DNA from: Armatimonadota bacterium
GTDB taxonomy: Bacteria > Armatimonadota > Zipacnadia > Zipacnadales > VGFC01
Assembly: GCA_016869015.1 (NCBI GenBank)
Contig: VGFB01000297.1
Coordinates: 1 to 5,692 of the forward strand
Reading direction: 5' to 3'
Length of the DNA: 5,692 bases
Both the position numbers and the translations under genes were made by a program. Of this stretch, positions 1 through 5,663 are shown piece by piece. Under the pieces are notes generated by a model, which worked only from the letters and a program-made list of their open reading frames with translations, did no database searches and was not told the origin of the DNA. Within the stretch, counting starts at the first letter, position 1. Each line of letters starts with the position of its first letter.

Positions 1-107
1 CGGGCTAAGAGCACGAAGAGGCGCGAAGACGACCGGGCTGGGTGGGACGGCAAGGGCGACGGCACGGCACGTCCACCACGGAACACACGGAGGGCGACGG
101 CGACGGC
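1..107. repeat. Noncoding flank with short-period degenerate repeats
   Basis: No credible gene is seen here; this is the stretch beyond the stop codon of the last operon gene. It contains short near-tandem motifs: two 10-base units, GCACGAAGAG (11-20) and GCGCGAAGAC (21-30); CACGGA repeated with period 9 (77-82 and 86-91); and GGCGACGG at 55-62, 93-100 and 99-106, the last two overlapping with period 6. GGCGACGG also occurs in the noncoding flank at the other end of the window. I found no convincing hairpin followed by a T-tract, so no intrinsic terminator can be assigned for the leftward operon. The function is unknown; it may be a degenerate interspersed intergenic repeat. Confidence 0.5.
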
Positions 108-1424
108 CTATGGCGCGGCGAAGCGAGGCGGGCAGCGGCCGGACTTCCAGTAGGGGGCGAGCTCGCGGGTGAGGGCCATGTAGAACTCGGGGGTCGGGCC
201 CCAACGGTCGATGAGGGTGCCGTCGGCGGTGAGGAAGTCCTTGGGCTCGCTGTACATGATCGCGCAGGCCTCATCGTTGTTGTTCCAGCTCTCCACGATC
301 AGGATCCGGCGCTGGAAGCTCGCGGGATCGGAGAGCACCTTCCGCCAGCACTGCACGTACCGGTACTCGTCCGCGCCGTACTCGGGGCTGTAGTGCAGCG
401 TGGCGGGCTTGTCGCCCGTCTGGCGCGGGCACCAGTGGCCGGGGCCGATCACAATGGCATTCGGGTAGACCTGCGGGCCGGCCATCCCACCCCACCAGGC
501 CACATCGTAGTCGACGACGCCTGCCTGCGAGCTGATATCCGCGCGCCCGCCGGCAGGCTGCTCCCCGTTCCAGCCGCCGACGAAGCCCGGCCCGTGGACG
601 TGCTGGTTCACGCCGATGAAGGGCTCCACGCCGAACGTCTCGCGGCAGAGCCGTCGCAGCTCGGCGAAGGTCCAGGCGTCCCACTTCGTCAGCCCGGCGT
701 CGACCCAGGTCGGGAACCAGAACTGCACGATCGGCCGCGCCTCGCCGTTCACCTCCACCCGCGCCAACGCCCGCAGCGGGAGGCGGGGCTCGTAGCCGGG
801 CTCGCCGTAGAACTGCCGCAGGAAGGCGCGCGTCGGCTCCCAGAGCTCGCAGATCCCATCGGCGGACGCCTGGGTCGCGTCGCGGTCCTTCTTGTCCAGG
901 TCGTGCCACGCAAAGGGGGTCTCGAGGAACATCGCCATCGGGAGGGGCCGCTCGCCGCGCCGGTCGAGCTCGGCCCACGCGCCCATGAAGGCCTCGAAGC
1001 ACGGGGCCGCCGCGAGGTCGGGCGTGAAGTTCAGCGAGTGCCAGTCATCCACGAACACGAAGTCGAAGCCGCTCCACTGCATCGCCCGCCACTCGGCCAT
1101 CAGCCACAAGGAGAACTGCTCCCCGTCCTTGTAGATCGCGGGCCATTCGCCAGTGTCCGGTAAAGCGTCGCCGGGCCACTTGGCGGGATCGTCGAGGCCG
1201 AAGATACTCGCGCGCGGGTCATCCTTCGGCGGGAAGATCGCCTTCCACGTGCCCGACATCCCGAGCTCACCACCGGAGGTGACCGCGACATCGTCCCACG
1301 GCCCGCGCGAGAAGAAGTAGACCGACAGCAGGCGCTCATCCGGACCGAAGACGCCCTCCTGCCCGACCGCGGGTGAGGAAGTGAGTCCACAATCGATGAG
1401 CCCGAGCAGCGGGATCAGGAGCAT
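108..1424 (-). CDS. Putatively exported DUF5010/GH99-like TIM-barrel glycoside hydrolase-like protein
   Basis: This 438-residue protein is the last gene of the leftward operon. Its sequence style (aromatic-rich, Trp/Asp/Glu strand ends, a late ESWN motif) resembles uncharacterised glycosidase-like barrels of the DUF5010 or GH71/GH99/WbsX type, which would act on polysaccharides or glycans; no activity can be assigned. Possible active-site strand ends are VFVDDW (123-128, D126/D127), FLETPF (166-171, E168) and IVESWNNNDE (376-385, E378, W380, E385). The last resembles the WNEW motif of GH99-like proteins. Trp-rich segments at 309-311 and 235-240 could line a sugar-binding cleft. The N-terminus is a short hydrophobic stretch (residues 2-10) with a possible signal peptidase site after AVG (19-21). 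It has no basic n-region, so export is only probable. The start is fixed by GGAGG nine bases upstream and an in-frame stop just before it. The gene begins 18 bases after the GH20-like gene. The family call is from memory of motif patterns and is moderate; that it is a real gene is near certain. Confidence 0.8.
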   Translation of the reverse strand: MLLIPLLGLIDCGLTSSPAVGQEGVFGPDERLLSVYFFSRGPWDDVAVTSGGELGMSGTWKAIFPPKDDPRASIFGLDDPAKWPGDALPDTGEWPAIYKDGEQFSLWLMAEWRAMQWSGFDFVFVDDWHSLNFTPDLAAAPCFEAFMGAWAELDRRGERPLPMAMFLETPFAWHDLDKKDRDATQASADGICELWEPTRAFLRQFYGEPGYEPRLPLRALARVEVNGEARPIVQFWFPTWVDAGLTKWDAWTFAELRRLCRETFGVEPFIGVNQHVHGPGFVGGWNGEQPAGGRADISSQAGVVDYDVAWWGGMAGPQVYPNAIVIGPGHWCPRQTGDKPATLHYSPEYGADEYRYVQCWRKVLSDPASFQRRILIVESWNNNDEACAIMYSEPKDFLTADGTLIDRWGPTPEFYMALTRELAPYWKSGRCPPRFAAP

Positions 1425-1433
1425 CTGCCGTTT

Positions 1434-1438
1434 CCTCC
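1434..1438 (-). promoter_or_regulatory. Shine-Dalgarno GGAGG for the exported hydrolase-like gene
   Basis: Read on the minus strand, GGAGGAAA precedes the ATG at 1424 with nine bases between GGAGG and ATG. It lies wholly inside the 18-base gap after the TGA of the preceding gene. The only in-frame codons between that TGA and the ATG are non-start codons, so this site settles the start. Confidence 0.8.
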
Positions 1439-1442
1439 GAGA

Positions 1443-3569
1443 TCAGGGGTTCAGCGCCGCCTCGCGTAGCAGCCGGACGGTCTCCAGCCAACAGCCCGGG
1501 TCGCCGCCCAGAAGGTCGACGGACTGGAGGGGGAACGAGGAGCGGAGGTGTTGCTCCAGCGCGTCGAGAGCGGCGGTGAGTCGCTCCCGAGCCTCGGGAG
1601 CCTCCCCGAGGCGCAGCTCGACCGCCAGGAGCACGGCCTCCGCGAAGCGTCGTCCGACCTCGAGGCACCGCGCGAACCAGGCGATGTCCGGATCGTCGCA
1701 CAGGTCCTGCGCCTCGCGAACACGGGCCAGCGCGCGCTCCGTGGCGGCCAGCCGTTCCGCCCAGTGCTCGCGCAAGCCTTCCCACGTCCAGCCGCCGTGG
1801 ACCGGATCGCCGCGCAGCCGACGGACCTCCCGCGTGACGGCCCACCAGATGCGCGAGACCGGGCCGCGGGCGCCGTCCTTCCCGGCCGTGTGGGCGCGGT
1901 ACATGGCGCTCCCTGCGTCCTCGCCCCAGAGCCGTCGACACGCCGCCTGCAGCGCGCCCTCCGGGCCGAGAAGCTCGGGCGGACGATACCGGCCCCGGGA
2001 GACCTCCGTGAACGCTGCCTCCACCTCGTCCCGCGTGGACCGACGCTCCGCGTAGCCCCGGCACGCGCCGCTCCACAGGAACTCCGCGTTCATCAGCTGC
2101 ACGGGCTCCTCATGGACGCCGCCGTTGGAAAGACAGACCGACTCCGCCCCGCGGTAGTAGGGGGCGAAGGCGCCCACCGGGGCGGCGAGATCGTCGGTGT
2201 TGTACATGTCGCCGCCGCCGAAGGCGATGACGTGCAGGCCGTGACCGTGCCCGACCTCGTCGAGCACGCGGCGCAGCTGAGCCACGCGCGGCTCGCCGGA
2301 GGGCTCGAGGAACTGCTCCCGGATCGCGATCTCGATCCCCGTGAGGGGGCCGATCATCCGGCTGAGCAGGCGGTAGTAGGCAAGCTCCTCGGTCCAGACG
2401 TCCGGCTGCCCGGCTTCCTCGCGGTGCGTGTAGACGGGGGAGGCGAAGATGAGGGTGAGATCGCGGGCCGGGTCGTAGTCGGCAGTCTTCGAGGCGAGGC
2501 TCAGCTGCTCGCGGACCTTCCGGTACCAGTCCGCCACGGCCGCCGCCTGACCGTCCGGGGCAGCCATCTCGTCGCTCGGCCAGCGCCGCCGACATTCGTC
2601 ACACCGCACCCGCCACGCCTCGCGGCTCTCGGCGAAGGCGCCGGTGTCGATATCGTGGATGTACATGAAGCCCGGCTGCACCTCGACCACGAAGTGCGCC
2701 ATCTCCGCGAGCTTGTCCGCGTGCAGCGCGTCGTTTGCCAGGCACGTGCCGTAGCGCCGCGAGACCGGCACGCCGGGGAAACCGCAGCAGTCGTACTCCG
2801 GGCCGTTCGGATAAGGGCGCTGATTCCGGAAGACGCGCCCCTGATACCCGCACCGGTAGAGCTCCGATTGCTGGTACGACGTGCCGTAGCCCCCGCCATA
2901 GCCCGCGAAGGTCAGCCGGATGCCCCGCCGGCGAGCGTAGCCGGTCAGCTCTCGCTGCAGCGCGGCGTAGCCGGGGAAGCGAGTGACATCCCATCCGCAC
3001 CCGTCGAACCACACCTGGTTGATCTTGGACGCGAAGCAGTGATCGAGCTTGCGCTTGACGCGCCGGAGATAGGCCGCGACCCCGTCCCCCCAGTCGTAGC
3101 CCCAGCGGTTGATCTCGGCGTTCAGCAGCCAGTCGGCGGCGCAGCGGAAGCGGAAGTCGGGCCAGTCGGTGAGGGTCAGACACGGGAAGCTCAGGTGGTC
3201 GCCCTCGTCCGTTGCCAACTGCAGGAGCGTCGCCGCGCCGCGCAGCAGACCCTCGGTCTCAGCCGCTACGATCCCGATTCCTCCCGGCCTAATGTCCAAC
3301 CGGTAGGCCTCGGGGCGCGCGTCACGGCCCAGCGAGGCGGCGAAGGCGGCGCGCGGGTCCACCGTAAGCCGCACGGGGAGGCTCGCCCCCGGCGCCGAGG
3401 CGATGGGGCACAGCCGGGCCGCCAGCGCTTCGGCGGCAAAGGAGCCGCTCTCGGTGTCGATGACTGCCCGGGGATGAGGCGACCCCGAGGCAACGCCGAG
3501 GGCAAGGCGGCCGCCGAGGGCCACGACGCGCTTGGGCTCAGGCCAGAGGTCGGGGATTGCGTCGCTCAA
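1443..3569 (-). CDS. GH20-like (beta-N-acetylhexosaminidase-superfamily) protein with divergent active site
   Basis: This 708-residue protein has a GH20-type layout. Residues 1-130 look like the alpha/beta N-terminal domain, with the WPEPKRV opening (9-15) and the ETEGLLRGAATLLQL segment (104-118). A TIM barrel runs from about 131 to 500, entered by TDWPDFRFR (134-142) and including KINQVWFDGCGW (182-193). A mostly helical region covers 510-708. Where GH20 enzymes carry HxGGDE I see YIHDIDTG (303-310; H305, D306, D308), so canonical GH20 chemistry is not supported. A CxxC pair (C323, C326) follows, and NAEFLW (494-499) marks a late strand. No signal peptide is visible, so it is probably cytoplasmic. 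I chose the TTG at 3569 because a GAGG lies 11 bases upstream, it sits 19 bases after the oxidoreductase stop, and homology-like sequence begins immediately. An ATG at 3707 would add 46 Arg/Ser-rich residues read from inside the upstream gene and is unlikely. Alternatives are a DUF4838 or GH84/GH123-like member, or a non-catalytic glycan-binding relative. It is certainly a gene; substrate unknown. Confidence 0.85.
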   Translation of the reverse strand: MSDAIPDLWPEPKRVVALGGRLALGVASGSPHPRAVIDTESGSFAAEALAARLCPIASAPGASLPVRLTVDPRAAFAASLGRDARPEAYRLDIRPGGIGIVAAETEGLLRGAATLLQLATDEGDHLSFPCLTLTDWPDFRFRCAADWLLNAEINRWGYDWGDGVAAYLRRVKRKLDHCFASKINQVWFDGCGWDVTRFPGYAALQRELTGYARRRGIRLTFAGYGGGYGTSYQQSELYRCGYQGRVFRNQRPYPNGPEYDCCGFPGVPVSRRYGTCLANDALHADKLAEMAHFVVEVQPGFMYIHDIDTGAFAESREAWRVRCDECRRRWPSDEMAAPDGQAAAVADWYRKVREQLSLASKTADYDPARDLTLIFASPVYTHREEAGQPDVWTEELAYYRLLSRMIGPLTGIEIAIREQFLEPSGEPRVAQLRRVLDEVGHGHGLHVIAFGGGDMYNTDDLAAPVGAFAPYYRGAESVCLSNGGVHEEPVQLMNAEFLWSGACRGYAERRSTRDEVEAAFTEVSRGRYRPPELLGPEGALQAACRRLWGEDAGSAMYRAHTAGKDGARGPVSRIWWAVTREVRRLRGDPVHGGWTWEGLREHWAERLAATERALARVREAQDLCDDPDIAWFARCLEVGRRFAEAVLLAVELRLGEAPEARERLTAALDALEQHLRSSFPLQSVDLLGGDPGCWLETVRLLREAALNP

Positions 3570-3580
3570 GGGTCGTCTGA

Positions 3581-3584
3581 CCTC
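3581..3584 (-). promoter_or_regulatory. Weak Shine-Dalgarno GAGG supporting the TTG start at 3569
   Basis: On the minus strand GAGG stands 11 bases before TTG, just after the oxidoreductase TAG (3591-3589). Spacing is slightly long and the core short, so initiation may be weak and partly dependent on translational coupling to the upstream gene. It is the best ribosome-binding candidate near the point where family-like sequence begins. Confidence 0.5.
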
Positions 3585-3588
3585 GACG

Positions 3589-4584
3589 CTACGGTACTCG
3601 TACCACGGTCTCGTTCTCCAGCGATTCGATGGCAGCCTGGAGGACCTTCTGCGCCGCCAGGCCGTCCTCGCCGGAACCGTCGATGTCCTGGGGTGAGACG
3701 CCCGCATCGACCTGCTCGACGAATCGCCCGAGTCGGTCGCGGAAGGTGTCCTCGAAGTCGCGCATCCCGCCCCACATCGAGGGGTTCGTGTAGACGGTCT
3801 TCTCGAGGCTGTCGGCCGGGTAGAGCGTCACCTGCTGGAAGATGTCCTCGATGACGAACCGCCCGCCCGTGCCGCCGACCTCGCAGCGCTCCATCGGGTG
3901 TCCCCGCGCGATGTCGTAACTGCCGGTGAGCGAGCCGACGACCCCGTTGCGGAAGCGCAGGTTGAACTGCGCGGTGGACCAGATGTTCCGCGCCGGCGCC
4001 TTCACCGCGAAGCACTGCACCGCTTCCACATCGCCGCAGAAGTAGCGCATGATGTCCACCGTGTGCGGGTGGAGAGCCTTGATCTGGAAGTAGGGCGAGC
4101 TCTCGCGGGGGTTCATGATCCACATGCCCATGTTCACGAACAGCAGCTGCCCCAGGCGCCCCTCCTCGACCCAGCGCTTCGCGAGCCGATGGGCCTCGTT
4201 GAAGCGATGGTTGAGGTTGACCCCGAAGCACCGGCCGCTCGCCTTCGCGGCGGCGACCATGCGCTCGGCATCCGCGATGACGTTGGAGATCGGCTTCTCG
4301 CACAGCACGTGACAGCCCGCCTCCAGCGCCTGCACGGTCGGCAGGCAGTGGTCGCTGCCATACTCCTCGCCGCCCGTGGCAACGCTGCACAGGTCGGGCC
4401 GCAGGGCCGCGAGCATCGTCGGCACATCGTAGAAGCCCGGCACCCCCAGCCGCTGCGCCGCTGCATCGGCTCGCTCGGGGAGGATGTCACACACCCCGAC
4501 CAACTCGGCCAGAGGGTTCTCCCGGTAGATGTCGGCATGGCGGTTCCCGATGGGACCCAGCCCGATGACGCAGACGCGCCGCAT
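3589..4584 (-). CDS. Gfo/Idh/MocA-family NAD(P)-dependent oxidoreductase
   Basis: This 331-residue protein has the usual length of the family, which oxidises or reduces sugars, inositols and related polyols in the cytoplasm. Residues 1-120 form a Rossmann domain with VIGLGPIGNRH (6-16; GLGPIG is the dinucleotide loop). The acidic residue D33 after the second strand suggests NAD preference. CEKPIS (95-100) gives the conserved EKP lysine K97. The C-terminal alpha/beta domain carries LNHRFN (124-129) and HPHTVD (172-177, with the HxxD pair H174/D177). The Asp that many members have four residues before that His is not present (A170), so the catalytic triad is incomplete or arranged differently. 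The ATG at 4584 has AGAGGGAG six bases upstream and leads straight into the Rossmann strand. A longer ATG at 4653 would add 23 residues with no family character. It is the first gene of the leftward operon and divergent from the isomerase-like gene. Family assignment is firm; substrate is unknown. Confidence 0.95.
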   Translation of the reverse strand: MRRVCVIGLGPIGNRHADIYRENPLAELVGVCDILPERADAAAQRLGVPGFYDVPTMLAALRPDLCSVATGGEEYGSDHCLPTVQALEAGCHVLCEKPISNVIADAERMVAAAKASGRCFGVNLNHRFNEAHRLAKRWVEEGRLGQLLFVNMGMWIMNPRESSPYFQIKALHPHTVDIMRYFCGDVEAVQCFAVKAPARNIWSTAQFNLRFRNGVVGSLTGSYDIARGHPMERCEVGGTGGRFVIEDIFQQVTLYPADSLEKTVYTNPSMWGGMRDFEDTFRDRLGRFVEQVDAGVSPQDIDGSGEDGLAAQKVLQAAIESLENETVVRVP

Positions 4585-4590
4585 GAGGAA

Positions 4591-4598
4591 CTCCCTCT
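4591..4598 (-). promoter_or_regulatory. Shine-Dalgarno AGAGGGAG for the oxidoreductase
   Basis: Read on the minus strand, AGAGGGAG lies six bases before the ATG at 4584. It decides in favour of this start over the upstream in-frame ATG at 4653. Confidence 0.8.
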
Positions 4599-4652
4599 TC
4601 GCGGATGGCTCGACGGCGGGGCAGTTCGCGGCGGAGAAGCAAGGCCCCTGCA

Positions 4653-4662
4653 CGGACGTCCG
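4653..4662. promoter_or_regulatory. Perfect 10-bp palindrome, candidate operator
   Basis: CGGACGTCCG is a perfect inverted repeat centred at 4657.5, which is the exact midpoint of the divergent region 4585-4730. The position suits a dimeric regulator acting on both transcription units. A 10-bp palindrome in GC-rich DNA can arise by chance, so the call is tentative. Confidence 0.3.
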
Positions 4663-4715
4663 GGGAGGTCTCGGCGAGGCTCGACGGAACTCCTTCGCGC
4701 CTGAGGCAAGAACGC

Positions 4716-4725
4716 GAGAGGTGAG
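4716..4725 (+). promoter_or_regulatory. Shine-Dalgarno GAGAGGTGAG for the isomerase-like gene
   Basis: GAGAGGTGAG precedes the ATG at 4731 with five bases of spacing and strongly supports that start. Confidence 0.8.
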
Positions 4726-4730
4726 CGCTC

Positions 4731-5543
4731 ATGTGGCTGTGTCTGTCCGGACGGCAGTTCGAGGTTCCCGGTGGGATCAGCCAGACGGTCGACGAGTTCC
4801 TGGCGTTCGCGGCGGGCGTCGGGTTCGCCGGGGTAGAGCTGAGGTCAGGGCATCTGAGCCCCGACACCACGGACGCCGAGGCCGAGCGAATCGCCGCCCG
4901 GCTGAAGGGCCACGGCCTGCGGTGCAGCTTCTGTCTGGGCGGCGAGCCCGCGGATGACGACTCCGCGGCGCGCTTCCGGCGGGTGATCGACCTCGCCGCC
5001 ACGATCGACGCCTTCTCGGTGCGCTGCGGGGGCGCAAGCCAAGCGAACGTGGCGCGCTACCGTGAGCTCGCCGATTACGCGGGCGAGCGCGGCATCCGGG
5101 TCCAATCCCAGATCCACAACGGGACGCTGTTCGAGACGGCCCCCGACAGTCTGCGGGCGATGGAGCTGATCGCGCACCCGAACTACGGCGTGGCCTTCGA
5201 GGCGTCGCACCTCGTGATGGCCTCCCAGCCCGAGCACGGCGAGGAGGCGGTGAAGGCCCTCGCCGACCACATCGTCACGGTCTCGGTGCAGGCCTACAAG
5301 CCCTACGATGCGTTCGACTGCTATGGGGGTCCTATCGAGATCCACGGCCGGCAGTGGGGAGCGTGCCTGCCCGGCGCGCCCGGCTCGCCGGACCTGCTGA
5401 GCGTCTTCCGGGGCCTGCGCGCGATCGGCTTCGACGGGCCCGTCACCGCCATGCCTGGCGCCCTGCCCGGCGGCCCCAGCCCCGAAGACCAGGCCCGCAT
5501 CTACTTCGATACCCTCGAGCCGCTAGTGCGCTGTCAGCCGTGA
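4731..5543 (+). CDS. Sugar phosphate isomerase/epimerase-like TIM barrel (xylose isomerase-like / AP endonuclease 2 family)
   Basis: This 270-residue protein matches the usual length of the xylose-isomerase-like barrel family, whose members isomerise, epimerise or eliminate from sugars and keto-sugars, usually with a divalent metal. Visible barrel landmarks are TVDEFLAFAAGVGFAGVELR (19-38, first strand-helix ending in E36), ADYAGERGIRVQSQIHNG (114-131), NYGVAFEASHL (151-161), DHIVTVSVQAYK (179-190) and GFDGPVTAMPG (233-243). At the places where the family normally has metal ligands Glu, Asp, His and Glu, I read Q127, E157, Q187 and no Glu near 240-241. H129 and H160 might substitute. It may therefore use a different metal site or be a weak or non-catalytic relative. 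No signal peptide is seen, so it is probably cytoplasmic. It is transcribed away from the oxidoreductase operon, and the shared control region suggests a joint pathway. The family call is good; the reaction is not determinable. Confidence 0.88.
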   Translation: MWLCLSGRQFEVPGGISQTVDEFLAFAAGVGFAGVELRSGHLSPDTTDAEAERIAARLKGHGLRCSFCLGGEPADDDSAARFRRVIDLAATIDAFSVRCGGASQANVARYRELADYAGERGIRVQSQIHNGTLFETAPDSLRAMELIAHPNYGVAFEASHLVMASQPEHGEEAVKALADHIVTVSVQAYKPYDAFDCYGGPIEIHGRQWGACLPGAPGSPDLLSVFRGLRAIGFDGPVTAMPGALPGGPSPEDQARIYFDTLEPLVRCQP

Positions 5544-5556
5544 TTGCCGGGGTCTA

Positions 5557-5596
5557 TCACCGTAGGTCGAAGCGCCTGCTTCGACAACGACGGTGA
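5557..5596. repeat. Long imperfect hairpin (REP-like palindrome) downstream of the isomerase-like gene
   Basis: A nested inverted repeat begins 13 bases after the TGA. The outer arms are TCACCGT (5557-5563) and ACGGTGA (5590-5596). The inner arms are GTCGAAGC (5566-5573) and GCTTCGAC (5578-5585) with loop GCCT. There is no following T-tract, so it is not a classical intrinsic terminator, although it could stop transcription or protect the 3' end of the mRNA. Its layout (GTAGG before the stem) mirrors the neighbouring palindromes, suggesting one repeat family. Confidence 0.6.
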
Positions 5597-5663
5597 CGGA
5601 GCAGCGCTCCGTCCTACGACGGCGACGGTGACGGAGCAGCGCTCCGTCCTACAACGGCGACGG
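5588..5663. repeat. Two tandem 35-bp repeats, each with an 8-bp-stem palindrome
   Basis: Copies at 5588-5622 and 5623-5657 differ at one internal position (G at 5618, A at 5653) plus the two bases at the copy edge, and CGACGG continues into a partial third copy (5658-5663). Each contains GACGGAGC-AGC-GCTCCGTC (stems 5595-5602/5606-5613 and 5630-5637/5641-5648) followed by CTAC. The first copy overlaps the outer arm of the preceding hairpin. This looks like a REP-type interspersed palindrome cluster. The remaining bases to 5692 show no gene. Confidence 0.75.

Larger units (their letters stand above)
4585..4730. promoter_or_regulatory. Divergent intergenic control region
   Basis: These 146 bases separate the oxidoreductase start (leftward) from the isomerase-like start (rightward), so promoters for both units should lie here. 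No confident -35/-10 pair is visible in either direction, as is common in GC-rich genomes. The region contains a perfect palindrome at its midpoint and two direct-repeat pairs: GGAACTCC..TTCGCG (4587-4603 and 4686-4699, the first with CTC inserted) and GCTCGACGG (4608-4616 and 4679-4687). The first copy overlaps the oxidoreductase ribosome-binding site. Regulator unknown; none is encoded in the window. Confidence 0.6.

Noticed and set aside
42..1163. A 373-codon open frame on the plus strand opposite the exported hydrolase-like gene.
   Set aside because: Low-complexity composition, no convincing ribosome-binding site, and antisense to a well-supported gene.
1389..1424. A lipoprotein signal (LIDC, residues 9-12) at the start of the exported hydrolase-like protein.
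   Set aside because: Asp directly before the Cys and the lack of a basic n-region do not fit a lipobox. A weak type I signal peptide is more likely.
3570..3707. An N-terminal extension of the GH20-like protein to the ATG at 3707.
   Set aside because: It overlaps the end of the oxidoreductase gene by more than 100 bases and encodes Arg/Ser-rich out-of-frame sequence.
1548..3854. A 768-codon open frame on the plus strand opposite the GH20-like gene.
   Set aside because: Its translation is Arg/Ala/Gly/Val/His-rich with no recognisable fold motif. It lies antisense to a gene with clear domain landmarks and runs into the oxidoreductase gene. Long antisense open frames are expected in high-GC DNA.
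4585..4653. An N-terminal extension of the oxidoreductase to the ATG at 4653.
   Set aside because: The strong ribosome-binding site at 4591-4598 and the immediate Rossmann strand favour the ATG at 4584. The extra 23 residues have no family character.
3898..4704. A 268-codon plus-strand frame over the oxidoreductase.
   Set aside because: It is antisense to an unmistakable Rossmann-type gene and shows no family motifs.
4845..5345. A 166-codon minus-strand frame inside the isomerase-like gene.
   Set aside because: It shadows a gene with a strong ribosome-binding site and TIM-barrel landmarks; its own composition is Arg/Val/Gly/His-rich without motifs.
5557..5596. The hairpin after the isomerase-like gene as a classical intrinsic terminator.
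   Set aside because: There is no T-tract after the stem, and the hairpin belongs to a cluster of similar palindromes, so it is listed as a repeat.
5588..5663. The tandem repeats as a CRISPR array.
   Set aside because: The 35-bp units are contiguous with no unique spacers, only two full copies exist, and no cas genes are present.
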